A stretch of DNA of 64,000 nt from assembly GCF_022829405.1 (NCBI RefSeq), contig NZ_JAKSXW010000118.1, positions 124,001 to 188,000 of the forward strand. Reading direction: 5' to 3'. Numbering within the stretch: the stretch's first letter is position 1; every line of letters starts with the position of its first letter. Of the stretch, positions 45,576 to 56,071 are shown piece after piece. The notes below the pieces were generated by a model that saw only the letters and a list, made by a program, of their open reading frames with translations, had not been told where the DNA came from and did no database searches. The translations under genes and the position numbers were made by a program. The stretch is from Methylobacterium sp. J-076 (lineage in GTDB: Bacteria; Pseudomonadota; Alphaproteobacteria; Rhizobiales; Beijerinckiaceae).

Positions 45576-47470
45576 GGTGCTGCCGCGTAGGCCGTCACGA
45601 AGACGCGGCGGCCGGTGTTGAGGTTGAAGCCCTCGACCTCGCCCAGCGGCGGCGGGGCCGGGCGGCCCACGGGCCAGGCGGTGTTGAACGCCTCGCGCTC
45701 CCGGCCCTCCACGAACAGAAGGCGGCACCCGCCCCGCTGCAGGAAGGCCTTGGCGGCGGCGGCGTCGGGCAGGAGGTCGAGGGTGGTGCCGGTGAGGAAG
45801 ACGAGGCTCGGCTCCCGGTAGCCGAGGCTCGCCACCTGCGGGTCGATGCAGGGCATCCGATCCTTGAAGGCGGCGAGCCGCGGCGAGACCTTCAGCGCCG
45901 GCAATTGCCGCTGGGCGAGGCCGAGCACCCCCGGCCCGAGGAGGCAGGAGGCCAGCACCGCCAGCATCAGGGCGCGTTCGGGCCGGGCGCGGGCGAAGGC
46001 CAGCCAGCTCAGCCCGGCCGCGAGGCAGGCGGCGGCGAGCGCCGGGAGGGCGAGCCAGGGGATGGTGTGATCGTCGAGCTTCCAGCCGACGAGGCACAGG
46101 CCGAGCGTCAGGCCGAGGGGGATCGCCGGCACCAGCAGGGCCACGGCCCTCGCACCCCGGCGTCCGGGGTCGAGCTCCCCCCGGCGCAGGGCGAGGATGG
46201 TCAGGACCGCGATCCACGGCATCAGCGGCAGGACGTAGTGCGGCAGCTTGGTCGGCACCGCCTCGAACATCAGCCACGCGGGCAGCACCGCCGCGATCAG
46301 GAAGGCGACCGGCGCGCTCCGCCGCTCCCGCCACGCCATCGGCAGGCCCATGGCGGCGAAGGCGGCGCCCGGCCAGAAGGTCGCGAAGAACGCCAGCGTG
46401 TAGGCGCCGGGCGGGCCCCAGTGCCGCTCCGCCGCGCCGCCGACCTTGCCGAGCATGTCCTTGCCCACCGCCTCGGCATAGAAGGCGCCGCCGCTCTTGA
46501 GGGTGATCGCCACGAACCACGGGGCGACGATCAGCAGGGTCAGGGCGAGCCCCGCCCAGGGGCGCAGGGGCTTCAGCCACGCGCTGGATCGCGCCTTCCA
46601 CGACAGGAAGAGGGCCGGCAGGGCCACGAACAGCGGCACCATCGGCCCCTTCACGAGGATGCCGACGGCGAGGCCGAGCCAGAAGGCGAGGAAGACGACG
46701 CTCCCTCCCCCCTCCGCGGGGGAGGGCGGCCCCCGAAGGGGGTTGGCGGAGGGGAGCGACGGTGCAGACTCGAGCGCCCTCCCCGCATGACGGGCCGTGC
46801 CCCTGCCGGCACCGTCGTTCCCCTCCGCCCCCCTGCCGCGCAGGGTACCCTCCCCCGCGGAGGGGGGAGGGAGGCGGTGCCAAGCAAGCCACACCCGCGC
46901 CAGCGCCCCGAGGCTCGCGGTGGCGCAGGCGGTGAGCAGGGCGTCGGTCTTGGCGAGGTGAGCCTCGGCGTTGAGCATCAGGCAGGCGCCGAACAGGGCG
47001 GCGGCGAGGAGCGCCCCCCGCCGGGGCAGGAAGGCGAGCGCCCCCCAGTAGGCCAGGAGCACCGAGGCGACGGCACCGAGGAGCGAGGGGATGCGGTAGA
47101 GGGCGATCTGCGTGCGGGCCTCCGGCACGCCCAGGGCCTCAGCCGCGGCGACGGAGGCCGCCTGCGCCCAGTAGATGCCCACCGGCTTCTTGTTGCGGGC
47201 CTCGTCCTGGAAGCGGATCGCCACGAAGTCCCCGGTCTCCAGCATCTGCTTGGAGGCCTGGGCGAAGCGCGGCTCGTCCCGGTCCATCGGCTGGAGCGAG
47301 GCCTGCCCCGGCAGGAACAGCAGCAGGCACAGGGCCGCGAGCGCCGCGCAGGCGCGGGCGTGGCTCGCGGACAGCCGGTCGAGGAGGGCGGCGATCCGGT
47401 CCCCGCGGAGGACGGCGGACGGGGCTTCGCCGTCGCGGGGGAGCGCGCCGGCGGGGAGGCGTGTCGTCAT
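45572..47470 (-). CDS. GT39/ArnT-like glycosyltransferase with in-frame palindromic insert
   Basis: This 632-residue polytopic inner-membrane transferase uses a lipid-linked sugar to modify lipid A, another glycolipid or a protein. The first periplasmic loop has MDRDEPRFAQAS (catalytic Asp/Glu pair) and NKKPVGIYW. KTDALLTA, PTKLPHYVLPLMPW and FLTGTTLDLL fit ArnT-like proteins. Between LARVWLAWHR and VVFLAFWLGL lies a Gly/Pro/Ser/Arg-rich stretch of about 60 residues encoded by a 173-bp palindromic repeat, still in frame. Start ATG at 47470. First gene of the GT39-GT2-LAB_N-PPOX operon. Confidence 0.88.
   Translation of the reverse strand: MTTRLPAGALPRDGEAPSAVLRGDRIAALLDRLSASHARACAALAALCLLLFLPGQASLQPMDRDEPRFAQASKQMLETGDFVAIRFQDEARNKKPVGIYWAQAASVAAAEALGVPEARTQIALYRIPSLLGAVASVLLAYWGALAFLPRRGALLAAALFGACLMLNAEAHLAKTDALLTACATASLGALARVWLAWHRLPPPSAGEGTLRGRGAEGNDGAGRGTARHAGRALESAPSLPSANPLRGPPSPAEGGGSVVFLAFWLGLAVGILVKGPMVPLFVALPALFLSWKARSSAWLKPLRPWAGLALTLLIVAPWFVAITLKSGGAFYAEAVGKDMLGKVGGAAERHWGPPGAYTLAFFATFWPGAAFAAMGLPMAWRERRSAPVAFLIAAVLPAWLMFEAVPTKLPHYVLPLMPWIAVLTILALRRGELDPGRRGARAVALLVPAIPLGLTLGLCLVGWKLDDHTIPWLALPALAAACLAAGLSWLAFARARPERALMLAVLASCLLGPGVLGLAQRQLPALKVSPRLAAFKDRMPCIDPQVASLGYREPSLVFLTGTTLDLLPDAAAAKAFLQRGGCRLLFVEGREREAFNTAWPVGRPAPPPLGEVEGFNLNTGRRVFVTAYAAAP
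46701..46873. repeat. 173-bp palindromic element inside the GT39 coding region
   Basis: The first 26 bases (46701-46726, starting CTCCCTCCCCCC) are the exact reverse complement of the last 26 (46848-46873). The interior is GC-rich with further inverted bits (CCGCCCC.., GACGGTGC/GCACCGTC). The hairpin arms resemble an intergenic palindrome at 49770-49792. The reading frame stays open across it. Confidence 0.75.
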
Positions 47471-47528
47471 GGGCTCCGGGTCGCGGCTCTCCGATCTCGG
47501 CTTTCCAATCGGGATCGGGCCGGGAATG

Positions 47529-48728
47529 TCAAATCGCCCCGGCGGCGGCGCGCAGGCGTGCGAAGCCGGCATCGAGGTCGGCCTTCAGGTCGGCCACGTC
47601 CTCCAGGCCGATGTGGAAGCGCAGGGTCGGCCCCCCCGGCGCCCAGGCCGTGGCGGTGCGGAAGGGGGTGCAGTCGAAGGGGATGCACAGGCTCTCGAAG
47701 CCCCCCCACGAGAAGCCCATGCCGAACAGCTCCAGCCCGTCGAGCATCGCGGCCACCGCCGTCTCCGGCACCGGCTTGAGCACGACGCCGAACAGCCCCG
47801 AGGCGCCGGAGAAGTCGCGCTGCCAGATGGCGTGGCCGGGATCCTCCGGCAGGGCCGGGTGCATCACCCGCAGCACCTCCGGCCGCGCCTGGAGCCAGCG
47901 GGCGATGTCGAGGGCCTGCCGCTCGTGCTCGCGCAGGCGCAGGCCCATGGTCCGCATCCCGCGCATGGCCAGGAACATGTCCTCCGGCCCGGCGCAGACC
48001 GAGAACTGGTGGAAGGTGCGGTACAGCGCCGGCCAGTATTGCGCGTTCGCCGAGGTCAGGCCGAGCAGCAGGTCCGAGCCGCCGCTGAGGTACTTGGTGC
48101 CGGCCTCCACCGCGATGTCCACGCCGCGCGCGTGCGGCGGGAACAGGAGCGGCGTCGCCCAGGTGTTGTCCATGATCACGCAGGCGCCCCGGGCGTGGAC
48201 CGCCTCGGCGATGGCCGGCACGTCCTGCATCTCGAAGGTCAGCGAGCCCGGCGCCTCCACCAGCACCGCCCGGGTGTTGTCGCGCATCAGCCCGGCGATC
48301 CCGGCGCCGACCAGCGGATCGTAGTAGGTGGTCTCGACGCCGAACCGCTTGAGCACCTCGTCGCAGAAGATCCGGGTCGGGCGGTAGGCGGAGTCGGTGA
48401 CGAGGAGGTGGTCCCCCGCCGAGAGGGCCGCCATCAGGGCGATCGACAGGGCGGCCAAGCCCGAGGGCGTCGCGACCGTGCCGGCGGCCCCCGCGATCTC
48501 GCTCCACGCATCGGTGAGGGCGTCGGAGGTCGGGGTGCCGTGGGTGCCGTAGGTGTAGCGCCCGCGCCGGTGCTGGAGGTCGTCGTAGGTCGGGAACAGC
48601 ACCGTCGAGCCGCGGTAGATCGGCGTGTTGACGAAGCCGTGCTGCCCGGAAGGATCGCGGCCGGCATGGACGAGGCGGGTGGCGGGGCCGAACCGCTTCT
48701 TCGATTCGGGCGGCGGGGTCAGGGACAT
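47529..48728 (-). CDS. metC: Cystathionine beta-lyase
   Basis: This 399-residue PLP enzyme is of the Cys/Met metabolism family and cleaves cystathionine to homocysteine, pyruvate and ammonia. Landmarks are ATRLVHAGRDPSGQHGFVNTPIYRGST, YTYGTHGTPTSDAL, the cofactor stretch TVATPSGLAALSIALM, DNTWATP (Asp to the PLP pyridine) and AGTKYLSGGSD with the Schiff-base Lys. The NTPIYRGSTVLF and Trp/Thr pattern matches alphaproteobacterial MetC more than MetB. Single gene; convergent with nothing, ending 58 bp from the GT39 start. Confidence 0.88.
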   Translation of the reverse strand: MSLTPPPESKKRFGPATRLVHAGRDPSGQHGFVNTPIYRGSTVLFPTYDDLQHRRGRYTYGTHGTPTSDALTDAWSEIAGAAGTVATPSGLAALSIALMAALSAGDHLLVTDSAYRPTRIFCDEVLKRFGVETTYYDPLVGAGIAGLMRDNTRAVLVEAPGSLTFEMQDVPAIAEAVHARGACVIMDNTWATPLLFPPHARGVDIAVEAGTKYLSGGSDLLLGLTSANAQYWPALYRTFHQFSVCAGPEDMFLAMRGMRTMGLRLREHERQALDIARWLQARPEVLRVMHPALPEDPGHAIWQRDFSGASGLFGVVLKPVPETAVAAMLDGLELFGMGFSWGGFESLCIPFDCTPFRTATAWAPGGPTLRFHIGLEDVADLKADLDAGFARLRAAAGAI

Positions 48729-48812
48729 CGGAACCGGGGACTCGCGTGGCGGAAAGCGGGACCGAAGCCGACGCCGCCGGGTCCCGTCAAGCGCCGGGCC
48801 CCGGGCGCGGCC

Positions 48813-49052
48813 TCAGTTGAACGCCACGCCGACCTCGCCGAGGCGCCGCCAGACCACGCGGCAGGCCCAGCGGTCGCCGCCGGGATCGAGGGAGAGGGCG
48901 AAGGTCTCGGGCACCTCGCCGGCCTCCGGCAGCAGCAGCCGCGCCCCGGCGGCGGAGATGTCCCGGACGATGCAGGGATGGCGCGTGCCCTCCCCCGCAT
49001 AGACCCGCCCCGGCCTGTCGAGGGGCACCCGCCTTCCCTGTCTCTCTGGCAT
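48813..49052 (-). CDS. PilZ-domain protein
   Basis: This 79-residue PilZ domain is a cyclic-di-GMP sensor. It has the RxxxR-type start RQGRRVP and the later DISAAGARL motif (D/N-x-S-x-x-G). ATG at 49052 (MPERQGRR) has GGAG upstream; an ATG at 49109 would add 19 residues. It could respond to the diguanylate cyclase at 56 kb, though a genome usually encodes many of each. Confidence 0.8.
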   Translation of the reverse strand: MPERQGRRVPLDRPGRVYAGEGTRHPCIVRDISAAGARLLLPEAGEVPETFALSLDPGGDRWACRVVWRRLGEVGVAFN

Positions 49053-49196
49053 CTGCGTCGCTCCGCCGAAGTCGCCCCTCGCCGGAGGCCGCATCACATG
49101 AGACATCATGCGGGCGGCGGTCCTTAAAGGTGTCTCCGGGGAATACCGGGATCCACAATCGGTTCGCGAATCCCGGTGCTGAGTTTCTACTTTGGC

Positions 49197-49373
49197 TTAC
49201 TGTATGGTGTGCGCCGGATCGGATTGTTGCGCTTCGTCGTAAGCCTGCATCCAGGCGGCGTAATCCTCGCTGCCCTCCTGATAAGGGCATTCGCTCTTCG
49301 GCTTGCCGTAGAGGCGGGCGTTGCGGCCCTGGATGAAGGGGCTGTCGCTGGCGGTGGCCTGCTCGTTGGGCAT
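49197..49373 (-). CDS. Rmf/CrpP-like small protein
   Basis: This 58-residue frame starts ATG at 49373 and ends TAA at 49197-49199. Its core reads FIQGRNARLYGKPKSECPYQ, then EGSEDYAAWMQAYDEA. This mirrors the ribosome modulation factor pattern (G.xAG..GRxKxxCPYQ...W..GW.EA). RMF dimerises ribosomes in stationary phase, and CrpP relatives have been linked to ciprofloxacin modification. Which role applies is unknown. The gene is too short for routine calling and overlaps no other supported gene. Confidence 0.7.
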   Translation of the reverse strand: MPNEQATASDSPFIQGRNARLYGKPKSECPYQEGSEDYAAWMQAYDEAQQSDPAHTIQ

Positions 49374-49450
49374 GGGCTCGGGCGCCTTCTCGGATGCATG
49401 GGGGGCTTCGTTAACGGCCCTGGCCCTACCTTGGTGCCGTTCCCGTCCGC

Positions 49451-49744
49451 GTGCCCGAGTCCCGAGACGTGCGTATCCTGCGTCCTCTTGTCGGCGGCTT
49501 CGTCGTCACGCTCTCGACCGCCATCGTGGTGTTCGTCAGCGCCGACCGCCTGTCCCATCTCGCGCCCCCCGCCCCGGTGGCGCGGGCGGTGGTCTTCGAG
49601 CCGTCGGCCACGGGCTCGATCCCCGCGCCGCAGGCCGCGCCCGCCCCGGTGATGAAGAAGGCCGCCCCGGCCATCCCGAACGGCTACGACACCGAGCGCC
49701 TGCGCGCCCTGATGCAGGGCGACCCGATCATGCGGGGGCGGTAG
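49451..49744 (+). CDS. Small anchored or secreted protein, unknown
   Basis: A 97-residue frame starts GTG at 49451, or more plausibly GTG at 49469 (giving RILRPLVGGFVVTLSTAIVVF, one membrane helix). A Pro/Ala-rich linker follows, with a conserved-looking end PNGYDTERLRALMQGDPIMRGR. No family recognised. Convergent with ntrC, with a bidirectional terminator between. Confidence 0.5.
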   Translation: MPESRDVRILRPLVGGFVVTLSTAIVVFVSADRLSHLAPPAPVARAVVFEPSATGSIPAPQAAPAPVMKKAAPAIPNGYDTERLRALMQGDPIMRGR

Positions 49745-49792
49745 GCGGGGCGCGCCCCCGCCTACCGCCCCCTCCCCCGCAGAGGGGGAGGG
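49741..49792. terminator. Twin hairpins between convergent genes
   Basis: GTAGGCGGGG at 49741-49750 pairs with CCCCGCCTAC at 49756-49765, followed by CCCTCCCCC/GGGGGAGGG at 49770-49792. The first stem includes the stop codon of the small gene. Likely terminates both it and ntrC. Confidence 0.65.
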
Positions 49793-49801
49793 AGAAGGCG
49801 G

Positions 49802-51271
<1,470 letters not shown>

Positions 51272-51305
51272 GACTCTTACTCGAAACCTCCGGCAGGCAT
51301 CCCGG

Positions 51306-52439
51306 TCATGGCTCGACCGTCGGCTCGCGCCCGTCGCGTGCGCTCGACATCGGAAGGAGAATGCGGAACGTCGTCCGGCGTGGGGCGGGATCGCACTCGA
51401 CGATCCCTCCATGGTCGCCGACGATCTTGGCGACCAAAGCAAGACCGAGGCCGGAACCTTGGGCTTTGGTCGTCACGAACGGATCGAACATGTCGCTCAG
51501 CATCTCCGCGGAGATGCCGGGACCGTTGTCGCGGATCGCGACCTCGATGGGCAGGCTCACCCGTTCCCGGGAGCCCGGAATCTGCAGCCGCAGGCCGGTG
51601 CGGAAGGCGGTGGCGAGGGTGATCTCGCCCTCCACCGCGTCCGGGCCGATGGCCTCGGCGGCGTTCTTCACGAGGTTCAGGATCACCTGGATCAGCTGGT
51701 CCCGGTTGCCCAGCACCGGCGGCAGCGAGGGATCGTAGGTCTCGATGAAGCGGATGTGCCGGGCGAAGCCCGACTGCGCCGAGCGCTTCACCTGATCGAG
51801 CACCCCGTGGACGTTCACCGGGCCGCGCTCGGCCGGGCGCTCGTCCCCGAACAACTCCATCCGCTCGACGATGCGCACGATCCGGTCCGACTCGTCGCAG
51901 ATCAGGCGGGTGAGCAGCCGGTCCTCCTCGGCCCCGGTGCTCTCCAGGAGCTGCGCCGCCCCGCGGATGCCGGCCAGCGGGTTCTTGATCTCGTGGGCCA
52001 GCATCGCCCCCAGCGCCACCATCGACCGGGCGGCGCCCCGGTGGGTGAGCTGGCGGTTCATCTTGTCGGCGATGGTGCGCTCCTGCAGCATCATCACCAC
52101 GGCATCGCCCTCGTCCAGGGGCGTGGCGAACACATCGACGCTGCGCTCGGTGCCGAGCCTCGGTTGGGTGAGGTCGACCCGGTACTCGCTGACGCTCGCC
52201 CGGCGGCGCCGCACCTCGGCCACCAGGGCGATGATCGGCGAGGCGAAGGGGATGATGTCGCGCAGGCGCCGCCGCTGCATCAGCCGCGCCGAGTACTCGA
52301 AGAACGCCTCCGCCGCGTGGTTGCACTGGAGGATGCGCTCGTCGCCGCCGATGGTGAGTACCGGCAGCGGCAGGGCGTTTAGCACCGCGTCGCTGCCCGA
52401 GAGCTTGAAGCCGGAGGGGGGAAGGTCTTCGCCCGTCAC
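51306..52439 (-). CDS. ntrB: Nitrogen regulation sensor kinase NtrB
   Basis: This 377-residue soluble kinase phosphorylates NtrC when PII reports N limitation. A PAS domain (about 15-120) starts ALPLPVLTI. His149 lies in [23 protein letters not shown] and G boxes are [16 protein letters not shown] and GSGLGLALV. The start is GTG at 52439, overlapping the dusB stop by 4 nt (GTGA), so it is coupled to dusB. Confidence 0.95.
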   Translation of the reverse strand: MTGEDLPPSGFKLSGSDAVLNALPLPVLTIGGDERILQCNHAAEAFFEYSARLMQRRRLRDIIPFASPIIALVAEVRRRRASVSEYRVDLTQPRLGTERSVDVFATPLDEGDAVVMMLQERTIADKMNRQLTHRGAARSMVALGAMLAHEIKNPLAGIRGAAQLLESTGAEEDRLLTRLICDESDRIVRIVERMELFGDERPAERGPVNVHGVLDQVKRSAQSGFARHIRFIETYDPSLPPVLGNRDQLIQVILNLVKNAAEAIGPDAVEGEITLATAFRTGLRLQIPGSRERVSLPIEVAIRDNGPGISAEMLSDMFDPFVTTKAQGSGLGLALVAKIVGDHGGIVECDPAPRRTTFRILLPMSSARDGREPTVEP

Positions 52440-53449
52440 GCCGCCACCCTCATCTCTGGTTCCGGCCCCGCGAAGGCGCGGGCCAGGAGGGTGAGCGCCG
52501 CGTGCGGGTCGGTGGTGGTCAGGAGCGCCCCCCGCTCCGCCGCGCTCAGTGCGCCGCCGGTCTCGGCGTAGGCGGCGAGGTGCTTGCGCGCGTGGCGCAC
52601 GCCCATCGCCTGCCCGTAGAGGGCCAGGAGCCCGGCATAGTGCTCGGCCGCCAGCGCGGCCTGCGCCTCGCGGGTCGGCGCCGCGACCTCGCGCCCGGCG
52701 AGGCCCGCCGCCACCTGCCCCACGAGCCAGGGCCGCCCCGTGGCCGCCCGGCCGATCATCACCCCGGCGGCGCCGGAGGCGGCGAGGCAGGCGCGGGCCG
52801 CGGCGAGGTCCGTCACGTCGCCGTTGGCGATGACCGGGATCGCCACCGCCTCGACCACGGCGCGGATCGCCGGCCAGTCGGCCCGGCCCTTGTAGAATTG
52901 CTGCCGGGTGCGGCCGTGGACCGTCACGGCGTTCAGCCCCAGCCGCTCGGCCCGGGCGGCGAGGTCGGCGGCGTTGCGGCTCGCATCGTCCCAGCCGAGG
53001 CGCATCTTCACCGTGACCGGGATCGCCACCGCCCCGCGGACGGCGGCGAGCAGCCGCTCCGCGTGGTCGAGGTCGCGCATCAGCGCCGAGCCGGAGGCGA
53101 TGCCGGTCACGATCTTGGCCGGGCAGCCCATGTTCACGTCGATCGCGTCGGCGCCCTGGGCCTCGGCGAGGCGGGCGGCCTCGGCCAGGGGCGCGGCCTC
53201 GCAGCCGGCGAGCTGGACGATGTGCGGGGCGATGCCCGCCCCCTCGGCCCGCAGGGTCGCCTCCGCCGCGCCGCGGGCGAGTTCCCGCGCCGCCACCATC
53301 TCGGACACGACGGCATCCGCCCCGCAGCGCAGGGCGATGCGGCGCATGTGCAGGTCCGTCACGCCGGAGAGCGGTGCCAGAAGGCACAGCGGCGGATCTC
53401 CGGCCGAACGTCCTCGGCGCAGGGCGCCCAAATAATGGTCAGTCGTCAT
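52436..53449 (-). CDS. dusB: tRNA-dihydrouridine synthase (NifR3/DusB-like)
   Basis: This 337-residue FMN enzyme reduces uridine to dihydrouridine in tRNA. The TIM barrel opens [16 protein letters not shown]. The catalytic Cys lies in [13 protein letters not shown] near residue 100. [23 protein letters not shown] and IANGDV follow, diagnostic of Dus. Linked with ntrBC across alphaproteobacteria, where it is named nifR3. ATG at 53449 was chosen; a TTG four codons earlier is possible. First gene of the operon. Confidence 0.94.
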   Translation of the reverse strand: MTTDHYLGALRRGRSAGDPPLCLLAPLSGVTDLHMRRIALRCGADAVVSEMVAARELARGAAEATLRAEGAGIAPHIVQLAGCEAAPLAEAARLAEAQGADAIDVNMGCPAKIVTGIASGSALMRDLDHAERLLAAVRGAVAIPVTVKMRLGWDDASRNAADLAARAERLGLNAVTVHGRTRQQFYKGRADWPAIRAVVEAVAIPVIANGDVTDLAAARACLAASGAAGVMIGRAATGRPWLVGQVAAGLAGREVAAPTREAQAALAAEHYAGLLALYGQAMGVRHARKHLAAYAETGGALSAAERGALLTTTDPHAALTLLARAFAGPEPEMRVAA

Positions 53450-53606
53450 TCTGCCCAACAATGAGGCAAAGCCCGCCGGGAAGCAAGCGGGGCGTCGCGT
53501 TGATTTTGCCCCCTCCCCCGCTTAAACGACGGGCAGGTTTCACAGGTATGGCGCCGGCCGCGCGGCAGGCCTGCCGCCGCCGCCCCCAGCCGGAACGCCC
53601 GCTCCC

Positions 53607-54875
53607 ATGTCCGCCGCCCCGTCGCCTGCCGCCCCTGCCGTGAGTGAGAGCGTCGCCGCCATCGTCGTGGCGGCCGGGCGCGGCATCCGCGTCGGCGGCG
53701 GGGTGCCCAAGCAGTACCGCCGGGTGGCGGGGCAGGCGGTGCTGACCCGGACGCTGGCGGCGCTGGGGTCGCACCCCGGCCTCGGCCTGATCCAGCCGGT
53801 CATCGCCGCCGACGCCGCCGATTTCTTCCGGCAATGCCTGGCCGACCTCGACCCCGCGATCCGCGCCAGGATCGCCGCCCCGGTCGAGGGCGGGGCCACC
53901 CGCCAGATGTCCGTGCGGGCGGGGCTGGAGGCGCTCACGGCCTCCGGCGCCCCGGGGATCGTGCTCGTCCACGATGCGGCCCGGCCGTTCATCCGGCCGG
54001 AGCTGATCGACCGGGCGATCCGGGCCGGGCGCGTCTACGGCGCCGCCGTGCCGGGGGTGCCGGTGACGGACACGGTCAAGCGCGTCGAGGAGATCGAGCC
54101 CGGCATCGGGCGTGTCACCGAGACCCCGCCGCGGGAGAGCCTGCGCGCGGTGCAGACGCCCCAGGCCTTCGCCTTCGCCCCCCTCCTCGCCGCCCACCGG
54201 GACGCCGCGGCCCAGGGCCTGCACGCCTTCACCGACGACGGGGCGCTGGCCGAATGGGCCGGGCTGCCGGTGGTGGTGTTCGCGGGGGACATCGAGAACC
54301 GCAAGATCACCCAGGCCTCGGACCTGATCGAGGCCGACCGGGCCTTCTCACCCGACTCCGCCGGAGCGCCAGCGATGACCCAGTATGTGACCCGCCTCGG
54401 CACGGGCTTCGACGTGCACGCCTTCACCGAGGGCGACCATGTGTGGCTCGGCGGCATCCGCATCCCGGCGGACCGGGGCGTGCTCGCCCATTCCGACGGG
54501 GATGTGGCCCTGCACGCCCTGACCGACGCCCTGCTCGGTGCCATCGCCGACGGCGACATCGGCACCCATTTCCCGCCCTCCGACGAGACGTGGCGCGGCG
54601 CCTCGTCCGACCAGTTCCTGGCCCATGCCTGCGGGCTGGTGCGGGCCCGGGGCGGCCGGATCGACCACCTCGACATCACCGTCCTGGCGGAGGCGCCCCG
54701 CATCGGCCAGCACCGGGAGGCGATCCGCGCCCGGATCGCGGAGATCGCGGGGGTGCCGCTCACCGCGGTCTCGATCAAGGCGACGACGACGGAGAAGCTC
54801 GGCTTCGTCGGCCGCGCCGAGGGGCTGGCCGCCCAGGCGGCCGCGACGGTGCGGCTGCCCGACGAGGCCGCCTGA
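53607..54875 (+). CDS. ispDF: Bifunctional IspD/IspF (isoprenoid MEP pathway)
   Basis: This 422-residue fused enzyme performs steps 3 and 5 of the MEP route. The IspD part (about 15-235) transfers CMP to MEP ([35 protein letters not shown]). The IspF part (about 255-420) makes MEcPP ([28 protein letters not shown] and [11 protein letters not shown], carrying the zinc Asp/His). Fusion of the two is common in alphaproteobacteria. It is divergent from dusB across 157 bp. Confidence 0.95.
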   Translation: MSAAPSPAAPAVSESVAAIVVAAGRGIRVGGGVPKQYRRVAGQAVLTRTLAALGSHPGLGLIQPVIAADAADFFRQCLADLDPAIRARIAAPVEGGATRQMSVRAGLEALTASGAPGIVLVHDAARPFIRPELIDRAIRAGRVYGAAVPGVPVTDTVKRVEEIEPGIGRVTETPPRESLRAVQTPQAFAFAPLLAAHRDAAAQGLHAFTDDGALAEWAGLPVVVFAGDIENRKITQASDLIEADRAFSPDSAGAPAMTQYVTRLGTGFDVHAFTEGDHVWLGGIRIPADRGVLAHSDGDVALHALTDALLGAIADGDIGTHFPPSDETWRGASSDQFLAHACGLVRARGGRIDHLDITVLAEAPRIGQHREAIRARIAEIAGVPLTAVSIKATTTEKLGFVGRAEGLAAQAAATVRLPDEAA

Positions 54876-54899
54876 CCGGCTTCGCCGGCGGAAGTGCGG

Positions 54900-54948
54900 C
54901 GACCCCGGGGCCACGACACGGTCTCGGACGTTCCGCGGCCCCGGGTCG
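54900..54948. terminator. Bidirectional hairpin
   Basis: CGACCCCGGGGCC beginning at 54900 pairs with GGCCCCGGGTCG ending at 54948, with one bulged C. It sits between the convergent ispDF and MAPEG genes. Confidence 0.6.
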
Positions 54949-54972
54949 CTCCGCTCACGGTGACGGTGACGT

Positions 54973-55362
54973 TCAGACCAGCAGCAGCACCGCCGCCACG
55001 AGCACCGTGCCGAAGGTCAGCAGGATGCCGCCGCCCCGGCAGGCGAACTGACGCGGGGAGTTCGCGGGCGCGAACATGCCCACGGGGTGGAGGATGCGGC
55101 CGACCAGCAGGGCGATGAGGAGCGCCTGCACGGTGCCGTGCCCCGCGCCGCGCCCCTCGAGCAGGGCGATCAGGATCAGCGCGATCGGCACGTACTCGCC
55201 GAAATTCGCTTGGCTGCGGATGCGCTTCTGCAGGTCCGCATCGCCGCCGTCGCCGTGCAGGACGTTGCCGGAGAGGCGCCCCGCCATGACCCAGCCCGAA
55301 AGGCCGAGGTAGAACAGCGCGAGCAGCGCCGCGTAATAGGCCGTGGTGGCTGGAAAGATCAT
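54973..55362 (-). CDS. MAPEG family membrane protein
   Basis: This 129-residue protein has four membrane helices of the MAPEG (microsomal glutathione transferase-like) family. The motif [24 protein letters not shown] after helix 1 is diagnostic, with RILHPVGMF after helix 3. Bacterial members are mostly uncharacterised. ATG at 55362 was chosen over the longer frame, which is polar. Convergent with ispDF; divergent from cinA, 96 bp apart. Confidence 0.87.
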   Translation of the reverse strand: MIFPATTAYYAALLALFYLGLSGWVMAGRLSGNVLHGDGGDADLQKRIRSQANFGEYVPIALILIALLEGRGAGHGTVQALLIALLVGRILHPVGMFAPANSPRQFACRGGGILLTFGTVLVAAVLLLV

Positions 55363-55458
55363 GGGCCCGTCGTCTCCTCGATTGAGCCGCCCCATCCGGT
55401 GGGGCTACAGTTCACGCCTCAGCGACATAGGGCGCTCGCGGCTCCGGAAAGTCCTTCG

Positions 55459-55959
55459 ATGATCGACGATCCCGAACTCCTCGGCCGGGCCGAGGCCCTG
55501 GTCGCCGCCTACGCCGCCGCCGGGCGGACGCTCGCCACCGCGGAATCCTGCACCGGCGGGCTGGTGGCGGCGCTGCTCACCGCGGTGCCCGGGTCCTCCG
55601 CCGCCGTGGAGCGGGGCTACGTCACCTACTCGAACGCCGCCAAGGCCGAGGCGATCGGCGTCGATCCGGCCCTCATCGCGGCCCGCGGCGCGGTGAGCGA
55701 GCCCGTCGCCCGGGCCATGGCCGAGGGCGCCCGCGCCGCCTCCCGGGCCGACGTCGCCGTGGCCATCACCGGCATCGCCGGGCCCGGCGGCGGCAGCGCG
55801 GAGAAACCCGTGGGGCTCGTCCACCTCGCCGTCGCGGGGCCGGGCGGCACGCGGCACCTGGAGCGCCGCTACGGGGATCCCGGCCGGGCCGCCATCCGCA
55901 GGGCGGCCGTGGCCGACGCCCTCGGCCTCCTCGCCGAGGCGCTGGCCGCGGCCCCGTAG
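55459..55959 (+). CDS. CinA-family protein (NMN deamidase-like domain)
   Basis: This 166-residue protein consists only of the C-terminal CinA domain, also called PncC, which removes the amide from nicotinamide mononucleotide. [37 protein letters not shown] and [12 protein letters not shown] are intact. No N-terminal molybdopterin-like domain is present. Often found near ispDF and the COQ10-like gene in Hyphomicrobiales, as here. ATG at 55459. Confidence 0.9.
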   Translation: MIDDPELLGRAEALVAAYAAAGRTLATAESCTGGLVAALLTAVPGSSAAVERGYVTYSNAAKAEAIGVDPALIAARGAVSEPVARAMAEGARAASRADVAVAITGIAGPGGGSAEKPVGLVHLAVAGPGGTRHLERRYGDPGRAAIRRAAVADALGLLAEALAAAP

Positions 55960-56071
55960 AGCGTCCGTCATCCGGCGGGCAGTTCTTCACGATGGCAAGT
56001 ATGCGAATGATTTCGTAACGAATTCTTCCATCATTCTGCCCATACTGCCACCGGATCTATCCTTGGCTCCG

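Noticed and set aside
46701..46873. Insertion sequence inside the GT39 gene
   Set aside because: Although it has inverted ends, 173 bp cannot encode a transposase and the reading frame is not broken, so it is treated as a palindromic repeat.
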